64,000 nucleotides of DNA from Drosophila persimilis (GCF_003286085.1 NW_020825597.1:1-64000); one strand, 5' to 3'; shown: positions 21,541 to 33,898, counted from the first letter of the stretch. Made by a program: numbers and translations. Notes: a model not told the origin generated them from the letters alone.

Positions 21541-22699
21541 TTTTTATACCCGATACTCAAAATGAGTATTGTTTTATACCCGATACTCAAAATGAGTATT
21601 GGGGTATATTAGATTTGTGGTAAAAGTGGATGTGTGTAACGTCCAGAAGTAATCGTTTCCGACCCTATAAAGTATATATATTCTTGATCAGCATCAATAG
21701 CCGAGTCGATTGAGCCATGTCTGTCTGTCCGTCCGTCCGTCTGTCCGTCTGTCCGTCCGTCCGTCTGTCCGTCCCCATCAGCGCCTAATGCTCAAAGACT
21801 ATAAGAGCTAGAGCAACGATGTTTTGGATCCAGACTTCTGTGATATGTCACTGCTCCAAAAATATTTCAAAATTTTGCCCTGCCCACCTCCGCCCTCACA
21901 AAGGGCGAAAATCTGTGGCATCCACAATTTCGACGATACGAGAAAACTAAAAACGCAGAATCGTAGAAGATGACTATATCTTCTAGAGTGCAAAATCTGA
22001 ACCAGATCGTATAAATATTACAGCCAGAATCACGAAAACAATTTCACTCTTTCTCGCTCTGTCTCACTCTAACACACAGGTTTCATGGTCGGTTTTGCCA
22101 ATTGCAAAATATGAGTTCAAGGATCTCAGAACCTATAAAAGCCAGAGCAACCAAATTTTGTATCCACACTCTTGTGATATCGGACCTTGACCGTTTCATG
22201 TCCACATTTCGCCACACCCCCTTCCGCCCCCGCAAAGGACGAAAATCTGGGGCAACCACAAATCTCAGAGACTATTAAGGGTAGAGTAACCAAATTTGGT
22301 ACACACACTCCTTTAAGATGTCACTATAAAACGTATATCTCAGAATTTCGCCCCACCCCCATCCGCCCCCACAAAGGACGAAAATCTGTTGCATCCACAA
22401 TATTGCAGATTTGAGAAAACTAAAAACGCAGAATCATAGATAATGACCATATCTATTAGATTGCTGAATCTGGATCAGATCAGACCATTTTTTTTAGCCA
22501 AAAGGAACAAATCAATTTGCAGTGGCTACGCAGCGCCCGACGTCACGCTCAGACTGATTTTCTGTCTCTCTAGCACGCACTCTCTGTCGTGTCGTTAAAT
22601 ATTAGCGGCGTCTGCCGGAGGAGAGCCATACTGACTTAGTATCGGGTATAACCGTAGAGTTGCGGTGTCCGCAGCAACTCACAACGTTCCCCCTCGTTT
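21541..22699 (+). mobile_element. Helitron, full length, duplicated 5' terminus
   Basis: Carries the same doubled 31-bp 5' end as 9750. Copy 3 has a plain T-run at this place (45631-45646), which is the unfilled site, so the insertion came between a CA and a T-run with no target duplication. Confidence 0.9.
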
Positions 22700-22999
22700 T
22701 TTGTTCGATTTCTTCATATTGTGGCGATTACTAATTCTGATATAGGAATTTATAAGGCGATTTCAATATAACGTGACAACTGTATACGTCAGTTGTCCGT
22801 CCAACCAGCACACGAGTCGTTCTAGAAAAGAGGAAACAGGGTTTCAATAGTTTCCACAGTTGCAATCGACTGCGATATACACATAAACAGCTGAGTGGCC
22901 TGCTTAAATAACGAGTGAGCGATGAGATTATCAAAAGGATTGCGCAGACGCAACCGTGTCCAATGCAGCGTGTCCAATAGCCATAGAAGATTTTAGTGT

Positions 23000-23359
23000 G
23001 TGGCTGCGACAGGATTTCAATGTTGTTCTGGATATAGCACAGCAATGGATGATAGGTATCGATACGGTATGAAACACTGTCGACACAGAAATTTAAACTC
23101 GGTCGAATTATTTCGAAGTCGTAGTACAACAATACGCGAAAGCCGGAGAATGGTTCAACAGCTTAAGTTTCCCCAATCGTTTATGGTTATACGACAATCG
23201 TCGTATGCGTTGAAAGCGGTATCCAACGGCCACACATCTCTGGGCATCGTCGCATCCGATGGCGTAGTCATTGGTACAACAACGCAAAAGACTTCGGAAC
23301 TAATGGAAGCGCGACATGGCGCACGTGGCCCCAATATAAATTTTCATACAAAAAATTGA
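23000..23359 (+). pseudogene. Proteasome alpha-subunit fragment (alpha2-like), copy A
   Basis: Open 119-aa frame whose second half reads SYALKAVSNGHTSLGIVASDGV, the conserved N-terminal block of 20S proteasome alpha subunits, closest by eye to alpha2 (YALAAVSGG…GIIASNGVVIAT). The preceding ~50 residues are not alpha-subunit-like, and the frame diverges and stops soon after the block, leaving out most of the ~230-aa fold. Relative to copy B, 302 bp is missing between two AATG repeats, which fuses the upstream region to the ATG. Nonfunctional as a proteasome subunit. Confidence 0.55.
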
Positions 23360-23507
23360 ATTACAAACACACAAGAAACTCAATCGAAGGAGTCTCTCAG
23401 GTTTAAGTTGAATGAAATATGTCGGATCGAAAGCAAAGCCACGACCAGGACTCAGTTTAGTTTAAGGTTGTTCTCCGTACGAGCAACATCTGTAGCTACA
23501 AATTTCC

Positions 23508-23803
23508 TTTTTATACCCGATACTCAAAATGAGTATTGGGGTATATTAGATTTGTGGTAAAATTGGATGTGTGTAACGTCCAGAAGGAATCGTTTCCGAC
23601 CCCATAAAGTATATATATTCTTGATCAGCATCAATAGCCGAGTCGATTGAGCCATGTCTGTCTGTCCGTCTGTCCGTCCGTCCGTCTGTCCGTCTGTCCG
23701 TCCCCTTCAGCGCCTAGTGCTCAAAGACTATAAGAGCTAGAGCAACGATGTTCTGGATCCAGACTTCTGTGATATGTCACTGCTACAAAAATATTTCAAA
23801 ACT
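23508..23803 (+). mobile_element. Helitron 5' fragment
   Basis: Plus-oriented 5' end up to ATATTTCAAAACT, joined head to head to the next, oppositely oriented fragment. Copy B of the proteasome module has the unfilled site near 46750. Confidence 0.85.
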
Positions 23804-23985
23804 GAAGGGGACGGACAGACGGACGGACGGACAGACATGGTTCAATCGACTAGGCTATTGATGCTGATCAAGAATATATATACTTTATGGGTTCGGAAAC
23901 GATTCCTTCTGGACGTTACACACATCCACTTTTACCACAAATCTAATATACCCCAATACTCAATTTGAGTATCGGGTATAAAAAC
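23804..23985 (-). mobile_element. Helitron 5' fragment, inverted
   Basis: Shares private variants (ATGGTTCAATCGACTAGG, CAATTTGAG) with 27597-27958, showing that the two arose by segmental duplication. Confidence 0.85.
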
Positions 23986-23986
23986 A

Positions 23987-24268
23987 GGCGCCCCAATAGG
24001 CCTCGCTCCCCAGTCTGATTCGCGGCTGAGGCTGGAAAATGGTCAATGGCTGTGTGTTGGAGTGACTGGAAGGAAAACTAATATTTACCGTTAAAATTTT
24101 CTGGAATATCTTGAAGATGGTTTGGCCCATGGGCCACTTGTAGGCCATTGTGCAGCTCCACAAAACTTGTGATCCGTGAAGTCGTAGGGCTGCGCGATGG
24201 CCATCATCAAGGATCAAGCGATGACGCGTTTCACTAGCCTGTGCCCTCACCGAAGACCCCATTTCCAT
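23987..24268 (-). other. Module U4, copy duplicated with BEL half A
   Basis: Same as 27960-28241, period 3973 bp. Ends at GACAG (24304-24308), the BEL target site. Confidence 0.4.
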
Positions 24269-24308
24269 CAGCTATGCGCCCCCGAATGATAGCCTTTGAT
24301 TTGGACAG

Positions 24309-24686
24309 TGTTAAGACCTTAAGACCTCTAGACATTTTCGAGTTGAGTTGTAAATTCAAACTAAATTTTATTCTTAAAATCAGAGCATTATATGTGATTT
24401 GACAATGAGGTAGGAGGTACAATTTGGTAGTCTATAATTATCGTTAGACCTACGCAGAGGATACACTTTACTGAGGGTGTCTATTTGAGTACATGCTTAC
24501 ATTAGTTTTATTTTAGGATCGCATTTGTTAAGTGTTTTCTCCACTTGTGTTTTGTTGTCGTATTAATGGTTTACAGATCTCTGTTTACACCAGTGCAGTC
24601 ATATCTTGTCTACTTTATGTGATTTCTTTAGAGATCGGTGTTGTTACATGAGTGAATGTGTACAATAATCTATTTATGTTTAAACA
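24309..24686 (-). mobile_element. BEL/Pao 3' LTR, duplicated copy A
   Basis: TGTTAAGACC…TTTAAACA with TG/CA ends, 378 bp, matching 28282-28659 and 41403-41784. Flanked on the left by GACAG. Confidence 0.8.
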
Positions 24687-27596
24687 TTCTGCAAGGGGCC
24701 GAAAGTGGCATTGTATTGACGATAATATGTTCATGTTTAAACATTCTGCATAGGGCCGAAAGTGGCATTGTTTTGTATTTTGATTCTTGTGAACCTTTTT
24801 GTGTACATTTTCTTTATAGCTATAATTACAAGTACAGATAATCATTTACAGTCAATTACAGTGGGTAGGGAAGTGCTATCGTTTGCAGTCTTCGTGCTAC
24901 TTTAATTCTTCTTATAGCATAGATTATTAATATTATCATTATTATGATTCCGATAATCAATGCCGCATGTCCAGATACATGATAGAACTTAAGTCCTTTT
25001 AATTTTTTTAACAATTTTATTTCGTCTCTTAACTTATCCATTTCTTCTGTATGGTTAATTAATGGTACTGTTAATGGATTCCAAACAATTTTTGGTATTT
25101 TACTTATATTACTTATATAAAAGGATGAAATTGGCTCGTAGCTTTCTGTTTAAATACTGAGATGAGGTACTAGTATTTTGTCGTCGGTTCGCACAGTACA
25201 ACCATTTATGATTGTTAAAATTCCTTGTTGCGGAAGATCAATTAGTTCTTGATTTGAGTTACTACATTGAATTCTAGCATTAGTGTTTACTGGAACTTTG
25301 AAGAGCCAACTACCCTGCCTTTCTAATTCGACCCAAAATGATCAATTCTCTGCTATCTTCCTATACACGCAATTTGAATTACCTTTTACTACTACGAGTA
25401 CTTCTGGTCTCTTTTGGAGTCATTCCTGAGTCTTGCTCTTCTGACTCAATTCCAGCTAATGGACAAATTTTAGTTATAGGTCGTTTTATCAACCCGTCTT
25501 GATGTTTTATAGTTACTAATCTGACTCTATCGTCCCTACCTTTATGTATTTCTTCTATTTTTCCCAAGGGCCATCTAGCTGGGTGACAGGTTTCATCTTT
25601 AATTAATACAATCTGTCCTGTTTTAATATTCTGCATTCCTATTTTCCATTTATTTCTGTGTTGCAGTGTGTGCAAATAATCTTCTTTCCATTTAATCCAA
25701 AATTCTCTTTTCATTTTCTGAATTAATCTCCATCTATCCAGATTCCCGATTTTTCCTCTGAAATTGTCTCAATCTGGCCAAATATTGGCCTTCCAATTAT
25801 AAAATGACCTGGTGTTAGTACATCCACATCGTCAATATCATTTGTAGCTGTATACAAAGGGCGTGAATTTAGTACCGCTTCAATTTGACATAATAGAGTT
25901 GCCATTTCCTCATAGGTTAAATTATTGTCCCCAATTACCCTTTTTAAGTGATATTTCACTGATTTTACCCCAGCTTCCCAAATACCTCCGAAGTGAGGTC
26001 CTGCCGGGGGAATAAAATGCCACTCGATCTGTTCTCTTTCTAATATTGGAACCACTTTTATGTTGTCTTTGAGGGCTTTTTGGTATTCCTCGTCTAATTT
26101 GCGCGAAGCTCCCACAAAGTTGGTTCAATTATCGGAAGTAATTTATGCACATTTTCCTGGTGTTAGTACATCCAGATCGTCAATATCATTTGTAGCTGTA
26201 TACAAAGGGCGTAAATTTAGTACCGCTTCAATTTGACATAATAGAGTTGCCATTTCCTCATAGGTTAAATTATTGTCCCCAATTACCCTTTTTAAGTGAT
26301 ATTTCACTGATTTTACCCCAGCTTACCAAATACCTCCGAAGTGAGGTCCTGCCGGGGGAATAAAATGCCACTCGATCTGTTCTCTTTCTAATATTGGAAC
26401 CACTTTTATGTTGTCTTTGAGGGCTTTTTGGTATTCCTCGTCTAATTTGCGCGAAGCTCCCACAAAGTTGGTTCAATTATCGGAAAAAATTTATGCACAT
26501 TTTCCTCTTATTGAAAAAAATCTTCTAAGTGCAGCTAGAAATGCATCTGAAGTAAGATCGCTGACTACTTCCAAATGAATAGCTTTTGTCGCCATGCATA
26601 CGAATACGGCAATATATCCCTTATAGGATTTCTGCCCCCGGTTTTTAGAGCATCGGATATGATAAGGCCCGGCGAAGTCTACACCTGTATTTGTAAACGG
26701 GTGCGACATTCTAGCTCTGTGTTTCGGCAGATTTCCCATAATTTGTTCTGCAGTATTCTGTCGATACCTAGCACAGGTGACACACTCTTTAAGTTTTTTC
26801 TTTCAGCAATTTCTTAGCCCAAATATCCAAAACTTTCGCTGGATATAGTTTCGCATCAGATTAATTCCACCGTGAAATGTTTCTTTATGTGCACTCTTGA
26901 TAATTAAAGACGTCAAGTGACACTTATCTAAAATCAAGGGATGTTTAACCTCAAATTCCGCGTTGGAGTTTTGCAATCTTACTCCAACTCGTAACAATCC
27001 GTCTTTATCTAAGAACGGATTTAAGCTTAATAGTTTATTTTTTGTTTCTATTTCCTTTTTATTAATTAGGCTAGCTATTTCGGAACCGAATTGGATAGCT
27101 TGTTGTTGTTTTACTATTAATACTTTGGCGCTCTTAATCTCCTTCACTGTCAAAAATGAAGGAAATTCTTTCTTTTTGGTTTTGATTTGAATAAACCTCA
27201 ATACATATGCAATGACTCTTTCTAGTTTATGCATACACGAATATTTTTGTAATAATTCACAAAAAATGTTATTATTATTTTTTGCTATTACCATTGTTGT
27301 GCCAACAACTAATTTTTCTTCAATTTCCTCTTTTGGCCATTGTTCCTTAGATTTCGCCAACCATTGAGGCCCTTTCCACCAAATCTTAAAATCTTTTAGC
27401 TTATCTGCACTAATGCCCCTTGATGCTACATCTGCTTGATTGTCTTCAGTTCTAACGTGTCCCCATTTAATTTCCTTAATCTTTCTTACTTCGTCAGTTC
27501 GACGCCTGATAAACTTGTCTTTATTGTCTCCATTCTTTATCCAGGCTAGAGTAATAGTAGAATCACTCCAGGCATAACACTCTACATTACTTCCAA
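24687..27596 (-). pseudogene. BEL/Pao 3' half (env-like tail, integrase, RNase H), copy A
   Basis: Minus strand, parallel to 28660-31186. It contains the membrane-segment tail (24856-25041), the C-terminal integrase domain (25379-25714), integrase core pieces and the RNase H/A17 region (26803-27596). It stops within RNase H, where Helitron sequence begins. Missense and frame differences from copy B are few, so the duplication is recent. Confidence 0.85.
25808..26503. repeat. 348-bp tandem duplication in integrase, BEL copy A
   Basis: CCTGGTGTTAGTACATCC starts at 25808 and again at 26156. The two 348-bp blocks are nearly identical and duplicate the E-containing part of the integrase core. Copy B has one block. 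Confidence 0.85.
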
Positions 27597-27958
27597 TTTT
27601 CCAGATTTTCATCCTTTGCGGGTCGGAAGGGGGTGTGGTGAAATTTGGACACGAAGTGGTGGGCGGAAGTGGGTGGGGCGAAGTTTTGAAATATTTTTGT
27701 AGCAGTGACATATCACAGAAGTCTGGATCCAGAACATCGTTGCTCTAGCTCTTATAGTCTTTGAGCACTAGGCGCTGAAGGGGACGGACAGACGGACGGA
27801 CGGACAGACATGGTTCAATCGACTAGGCTATTGATGCTGATCAAGAATATATATACTTTATGGGTTCGGAAATGATTCCTTCTGGACGTTACACACATCC
27901 ACTTTTACCACAAATCTAATATACCCCAATACTCAATTTGAGTATCGGGTATAAAAAC
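27597..27958 (-). mobile_element. Helitron 5' fragment fused to BEL copy A
   Basis: Joined inside the BEL RNase H region at TTTTCCAGATTTTC. This joint is the breakpoint of the 3973-bp duplication. Confidence 0.85.
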
Positions 27959-27959
27959 A

Positions 27960-28241
27960 GGCGCCCCAATAGGCCTCGCTCCCCAGTCTGATTCGCGGCT
28001 GAGGCTGGAAAATGGTCAATGGCTGTGTGTTGGAGTGACTGGAAGGAAAACTAATATTTACCGTTAAAATTTTCTGGAATATCTTGAAGATGGTTTGGCC
28101 CATGGGCCACTTGTAGGCCATTGTGCAGCTCCACAAAACTTGTGATCCGTGAAGTCGTAGGGCTGCGCGATGGCCATCATCAAGGATCAAGCGATGACGC
28201 GTTTCACTAGCCTGTGCCCTCACCGAAGACCCCATTTCCAT
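27960..28241 (-). other. Module U4, copy 3 of unit
   Basis: The unit resumes at 41785 beyond the BEL/Pao insertion. Together they show a host module split at GACAG. Confidence 0.45.
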
Positions 28242-28281
28242 CAGCTATGCGCCTCCGAATGATAGCCTTTGATTTGGACAG

Positions 28282-28659
28282 TGTTAAGACCTTAAGACCT
28301 CTAGACATTTTCGAGTTGAGTTGTAAATTCAAACTAAATTTTATTCTTAAAATCAGAGCATTATATGTGATTTGACAATGAGGTAGGAGGTACAATTTGG
28401 TAGTCTATAATTATCGTTAGACCTACGCAGAGGATACACTTTACTGAGGGTGTCTATTTGAGTACATGCTTACATTAGTTTTATTTTAGGATCGCATTTG
28501 TTAAGTGTTTTCTCCACTTGTGTTTTGTTGTCGTATTAATGGGTTACAGATCTCTGTTTACACCAGTGCAGTCATATCTTGTCCACTTTATGTGATTTCT
28601 TTAGAGATCGGTGTTGTTACATTAGTGAATGTGTACAATAATCTATTTATGTTTAAACA
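28282..28659 (-). mobile_element. BEL/Pao 3' LTR, copy B
   Basis: Left target duplication GACAG at 28277-28281, right one at 41785-41789. A ~60-bp repeat containing GGGCCGAAAGTGGCATTG follows twice at 28669-28745. Confidence 0.85.
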
Positions 28660-28828
28660 TTCTGCAAGGGGCCGAAAGTGGCATTGTATTGACGATAATA
28701 TGTTCATGTTGGAACATTCTGCAAAGGGCCGAAAGTGGCATTGTTTTGTATTTTGATTCTTGTGAACCTTTTTGTGTATATTTTCTTTATAGCTATAATT
28801 ACAAGTACAGATAATCATTTACAGTCAA

Positions 28829-29340
28829 TTACAGTGGGTAGGGAAGTGCTATCGTTTGCAGTCTTCGTGCTACTTTAATTCTTCTTATGGCATAGATTAT
28901 TAATATTATCATTATTATGATTCCGATAATCAATGCCGCATGTCCAGATACATGATGGAACTTAAGTCCTTTTAAGTCTTTTAACAATTTTATTTCGTCT
29001 CTTAACTTATCCATTTCTTCTGTATGGTTAATTAATGGTACTGTTAATGGATTCCAAACAATTTTTGGTATTTTACTTATATTACTTATATAAAAGGATG
29101 AAATTGGCTCGTAGCTTTCTGTTTAAATACTGTGATGAGGTACTAGTATTTTGTCATCGGTTCGCACAGTACAACCATTTATTATTGTTAAAATTCCTTG
29201 TTGCGGAAGATCAATTAGTTCTTGATTTGAGTTACTACATTGAATTCTAGCATTAGTGTTTACTGGAACTTTGAAGAGCCAACTACCCTGCCTTTCTAAT
29301 TCGACCCAAAATGATCAATTCTCTGCTATCTTCCTATACA
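28829..29340 (-). pseudogene. Envelope-like ORF remnant of BEL/Pao element
   Basis: Minus strand, 3' of integrase. The C-terminal 61 residues contain a single hydrophobic helix (AALIIGIIIMIILIIYAI) followed by a basic tail, the layout of a membrane-anchored glycoprotein. Upstream frames contain a cysteine-bearing ectodomain-like stretch broken by at least one stop. Env-like third ORFs are known in some insect BEL/Pao elements (roo type). Broken here; only the anchor region is clear. Confidence 0.5.
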
Positions 29341-29351
29341 CGCAATTTGAA

Positions 29352-30480
29352 TTACCTTTTACTACTACGAGTACTTCTGGTCTCTTTTGGAGTCATTCCT
29401 GAGTCTTGCTCTTCTGACTCAATTCCAGCTAATGGACAAATTTTAGTTATAGGTCGTTTTATCAACCCGTCTTGATGTTTTATAGTTACTACTCTGACTC
29501 TATCGTCCCTACCTTTATGTATTTCTTCTATTTTTCCCAAGGGCCATCTAGCTGGGTGACAGGTTTCATCTTTAATTAATACAATCTGTCCTGTTTTAAT
29601 ATTCTGCATTCCTATTTTCCATTTATTTCTGTGTTGCAGTGTGTGCAAATAATCTTCTTTCCATTTAATCCAAAATTCTCTTTTCATTTTCTGAATTAAT
29701 CTCCATCTATCCAGATTCCCGATTTTTCCTCTGAAATTGTCTCAATCTGGCCAAATATTGGCCTTCCAATTATATAATTATATATATTGTATACAAAGGG
29801 CGTGAATTTAGTACCGCTTCAATTTGACATAATAGAGTTGCCATTTCCTGATAGGTTAAATTATTGTCCCCAATTACCCTTTTTAAGTGATATTTCACTG
29901 ATTTTACCCCAGCTTCCGAAATACCTCCGAAGTGAGGTCCTGCCGGGGGAATAAAATGCCACTCGATCTGTTCTCTTTCTAATATTGGAACCACTTTTAT
30001 GTTGTCTTTGAGGGCTTTTTGGTATTCCTCGTCTAATTTGCGCGAAGCTCCCACAAAGTTGGTTCAATTATCGGAAAAAATTTATGCACATTTTCCTCTT
30101 CTTTAAAAAAATCTTCTAAGTGCAGCTAGAAATGCATCTGAAGTAAGATCGCTGACTACTTCCAAATGAATAGCTTTTGTCGCCATGCATACGAATACGG
30201 CAATATATCCCTTATAGGATTTCTGCCCCCGGTTTTTAGAGCATCGGATATGGTAAGGCCCGGCGAAGTCTACACCTGTATTTGTAAACGGGTGCGACAT
30301 TGTAGCTCTGTGTTTCGGCAGATTTCCCATAATTTGTTCTGCAGTATTCTGTCTATACCTAGCACAGGTGACACACTCTTTAAGTTTTTTCTTTCAGCAA
30401 TTTCTTAGCCCAAATATCCAAAACTTTCGCTGGATATAGTTTCGCATCAGATTAATTCCACCGTGCAATGTTTCTTTATG
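29352..30480 (-). pseudogene. BEL/Pao integrase, copy B, several frame breaks
   Basis: 29352-29687 is the C-terminal integrase-associated domain (GQIVLIKDE, PARWPLGKI, RPITKICPL). 29770-30054 holds the end of the catalytic core with HFIPPAGPHFGG and VLNSRPL. 30103-30330 holds its start (FTNTGVDFAGPY). A 29773-29796 patch of ATATAT replaces ~45 bp of the coding sequence found in copy A. Not functional as it stands. Confidence 0.85.
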
Positions 30481-31548
30481 TGCACTCTTGATAATTAAAG
30501 ACGTCAAGTGACACTTATCTAAAATCAAGGGATGTTTAACCTCAAATTCCGCGTTGGAGTTTTGCAATCCAACTCCAACTCGTACCAATCCGTCTTTATC
30601 TAAGAACGGATTTAAGCTTAATAGTTTATTTTTTGTTTCTATTTCCTTTTTATTAATTAGGCTAGCTATTTCGGAACCGAATTGGATAGCTTGTTGTTGT
30701 TTTACTATTAATACTTTGGCGCTCTTAATCTCCTTCACTGTCAAAAATGAAGGAAATTCTTTCTTTTTGGTTTTGATTTGAATAAACCTCAATACATATG
30801 CAATGACTCTTTCTAGTTTATGCATACACGAATATTTTTGTAATAATTCACAAAAAATGTTATAAGTATTTTTTGCTATTACCATTGTTGTGCCAACAAC
30901 TAATTTTTCTTCAATTTCCTCTTTTGGCCATTGTTCCTTAGATTTCGCCAACCATTGAGGCCCTTTCCACCAAATCTTAAAATCTTTTAGCTTATCTGCA
31001 CTAATGCCCCTTGATGCTACATCTGCTTTATTGTCTTCAGTTCTAACGTGTCCCCATTTAATTTCCTTTATCTTTCTTACTTCGTCAGTTCGACGCCTGA
31101 TAAACTTGTCTTTATTGTCTCCATTCTTTATCCAGGCTAGAGTAATAGTAGAATCACTCCAGGCATAACACTCTACATTACTTCCAACCGCTACTTTCAC
31201 CCGTTGAATTAATTTTGCCAGAAGATGTGCTGCACAAAGTTCTAATTTTGGAATTGGATTAACTTTGCCTTTGCTGGCTATTATAATTGTAGAACTATCT
31301 ACCTCGGCATACACTACGGCAGCATAAGCCTTTTCGGATGCATCGGCAAACCCATGAATTTGCATCGACTTATTGTGATGAGAATTTAGCCATCTCTCTA
31401 ACTCTGTTAAACTATTTTTAAACGAATTCCATTCCCGAGTATCCTGTTCTGATAATTCTTCATCCCAATTTTTGTCTGCTAGCCAAAGTTTTTGAATAAA
31501 TAATTTACCGACAAGTGTCATTGGAGACAACCAGCCTAATTGGTTCAT
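30394..31548 (-). pseudogene. BEL/Pao RNase H/A17 region and integrase zinc-binding end
   Basis: 384-aa frame. It includes GFADASEKAYAAVVY and YAWSDSTITLAWIK, the Pao retrotransposon peptidase/RNase H-like signature, and near its end the integrase HHCC region (HKETLHGGINLMRNYI…FWIFGL). It is continuous in copy B, truncated at the equivalent of 31186 in copy A. Separated from the RT frame upstream by a ~120-bp break. Confidence 0.85.
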
Positions 31549-31666
31549 AGTGGAACCTAAACTCGTCTTTAACCGGTTCCCATTGTAGTCCTAATGTTTT
31601 GACGGATTCATTCTCCTCAATGGTTAATACTTTATTTTCTTGGTCATCTCTAATGCCTTCTATAAT

Positions 31667-33250
31667 TTATGGGATATTTGTTATCCACTTTCTTAAGTTA
31701 AATCCAACCTTATTAAATTCCCGGGTAACTTCCTTTACATGCTTTTTAGCATCCAGTATCGTGTCGGCACCTGTCATCAGGTCGTCCATATAAAAATCAT
31801 TCTTTATGATTTCCCTAATTGCTTGATTTTTGCAATTATCTGCTATTGCAACCCTGGTTGCTAAGTAGGGTGCTGAAGCTGTACCGTACGTAACGGTTGT
31901 AAGTTTATAATCTTTTAACTTTTCGTTTGGATTATCTCTACAAATTATATGCAAATATTGTTGATCGTCTTTATCAACATTAATTTGCCGGTACATTTTT
32001 TCAATGTCCGCCGATATTACAAATGGCCATTTACGCCATTTCACCATAATATTGTTAGTGGTTTTTGCTGAAGCATCGAAAACCACCCTCAGCTTTGTCG
32101 TTAGACTGGAATCTCTTATGACTCCTTGATGGGGTAAATAATATTTCCCATCTTCTTTGGACTCTACCATATGTCCTAAGTTTTTATATTCATGCATGAA
32201 CTTTACATAATTTTCTTTTAATGTTTTATTATTGCTGAGCTTTCTTTCTAAACTATAAAATCGCGCTATAGCTTGGGATTTTGAATCTCCTAGATCCTTT
32301 TCTTTTTTAAATGGTATTTTAACCACATACCTACCATTCTCATCTCTTCTTGTTGTTTCCAAGAAATGCTCCTCGCACACATCTTCTTCTACGTCATTCT
32401 TTTCACTTTCCAATTCCCAGAACCGCTCTAAGTCCCCAACTTCAATTGTTGCCGCCACAATAAATTTATCACCTTTTGATTTGGTGCAACCGGATATAAT
32501 CCATCCGAGTTCTGTATTTTGTCCAAGTAGTCCGTCTATTTCTACAACTCCGTCTTTTAAAATATGGGTATACAAATCTATCCCAATTATTACATCTACC
32601 CTACTTGGTTTGTTAAAGTTAGGGTCTGCCAACACATAATCTTGCCACTTAGTTTTATCAATATTGAAAGACTTTAATGGTAAAGCTTTCATCAGTTTCG
32701 GAAGAATAATTGCTTCAAAATTTAGAGGACCTTTATTATAATCACGAGCTTTTACCGATAAAGTAACTTTGTACTTTGAAGTGCAAGAGTCTGTAGATGA
32801 CACTCCACTTACCTCGGTGTTCGCTCTTTTTCGTACTAAGTTTAATATTTGCGCAGCTTCTTCTGAAATTATAGTACATTGCGACCCACAATCAATGAGA
32901 GCTCTAAGGTTTTGATAGCCACCATTCCTTGCCCTTACTTTTATAAGTGCTGTGGCTAAGAACGCTTGTTCTTTTGACAAGCAAGTGTTAACATTTTCCC
33001 TCTTTTCGTAGGGAATATGGAGCATCGTATGATGAGGTTTTTTACAAATCCCACATAAAATTTCAGAAAAGCATTTCTTATACATATCATGCCTACAGCA
33101 TTTTGTGCAAAGGCGCTGTTTTTTAATAACCTGGCCTCTATCTATCGGACTCATTCCCTTAAACTTATAGCAGTGAATTATGGGATGTCCTGCCATTTTA
33201 CATAACGGACAATTTTCTTTTATTTTACCATATTGCACTACTTTTTTCAA
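31667..33250 (-). CDS. BEL/Pao Gag zinc knuckles, protease and reverse transcriptase
   Basis: 527-aa frame, minus strand. Residues ~15-75 have Cys/His clusters (CPLCKMAGHPIIHC; CTKCCRHDMYKKC; CGICKKPHHTMLH). Residues ~110-260 are a DUF1758-type aspartic protease with ALIDCGSQCTIIS. Residues ~385-527 are Pao reverse transcriptase (VVFDASA, ISADIEKMYRQI, YMDDLMTG). The stretch between VVFDASA and ISADIEK is shorter than usual for Pao RT, suggesting an internal deletion. Long open frame but probably not a working polymerase. Confidence 0.85.
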   Translation of the reverse strand: MKKVVQYGKIKENCPLCKMAGHPIIHCYKFKGMSPIDRGQVIKKQRLCTKCCRHDMYKKCFSEILCGICKKPHHTMLHIPYEKRENVNTCLSKEQAFLATALIKVRARNGGYQNLRALIDCGSQCTIISEEAAQILNLVRKRANTEVSGVSSTDSCTSKYKVTLSVKARDYNKGPLNFEAIILPKLMKALPLKSFNIDKTKWQDYVLADPNFNKPSRVDVIIGIDLYTHILKDGVVEIDGLLGQNTELGWIISGCTKSKGDKFIVAATIEVGDLERFWELESEKNDVEEDVCEEHFLETTRRDENGRYVVKIPFKKEKDLGDSKSQAIARFYSLERKLSNNKTLKENYVKFMHEYKNLGHMVESKEDGKYYLPHQGVIRDSSLTTKLRVVFDASAKTTNNIMVKWRKWPFVISADIEKMYRQINVDKDDQQYLHIICRDNPNEKLKDYKLTTVTYGTASAPYLATRVAIADNCKNQAIREIIKNDFYMDDLMTGADTILDAKKHVKEVTREFNKVGFNLRKWITNIP

Positions 33251-33256
33251 CGGTTT

Positions 33257-33898
33257 TCACTCTTTATGCTGCGACGTGTAAAGAGAAGTGTAATTTAATT
33301 TAATTAAATGTATTGACTCATTTATAGAATCAGAAAACCATTTAATATGTTTCGCTGAATCGTGATCTATCATTGGTAAGTCTAGTGAACGATTCAGCTG
33401 ATCCGAAAAAATGTTTCGCTTATTTTCATACCGCTTGGTTAGCAATTCCCAAGCGGCATTATAATTCTCCAGCGGCCCAGTTAAAAGGTGAGCTACCATA
33501 CTCCGTGCCTCACCCTTTATAGCGATTTTCAAATAATTGAATTTTAGAGATGTACTCAGACTATCTCTGTTATGAATTAATTCACAAAATATTTGTGAAA
33601 AGCCGTCCCACTTTTTTTGTTCGCCCGAGAATGTGGGTTCTTCCACTTTCGGAATATCAGCTATGGTTTGCATCCTAACTTCTAGGTTGCTCAACATGTT
33701 TTGAATATCAAATTCCAAATCTCCGATCTGGTTGTCGAAGCTGTCGTTTGTTTCATAGCTAGGATCATACTCCTCAATTTTTGAGCTCAGTCTTTTACTG
33801 AGGAACTCAATTTTTTCTTTTCTCATTCTACACTCTCCCATTTTAGCCTGATCAAACCTCTGCATGGTTTGCTCTAAATATGTCTTCAGGTTTTCCAC
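33257..33898 (-). CDS. BEL/Pao Gag, DUF1759-like region
   Basis: 213-aa frame. The segment LKFNYLKIAIKGEARSMVAH and NYNAAWELLTKRYENKR is the usual Pao/BEL Gag core. It ends in a frame break just before the zinc-knuckle frame at 33250. Confidence 0.8.
   Translation of the reverse strand: MENLKTYLEQTMQRFDQAKMGECRMRKEKIEFLSKRLSSKIEEYDPSYETNDSFDNQIGDLEFDIQNMLSNLEVRMQTIADIPKVEEPTFSGEQKKWDGFSQIFCELIHNRDSLSTSLKFNYLKIAIKGEARSMVAHLLTGPLENYNAAWELLTKRYENKRNIFSDQLNRSLDLPMIDHDSAKHIKWFSDSINESIHLIKLNYTSLYTSQHKE

Noticed and set aside
22731-23132. 133-aa minus ORF opposite the proteasome fragment
   Set aside because: Not kept in copy B and has no recognisable motif.
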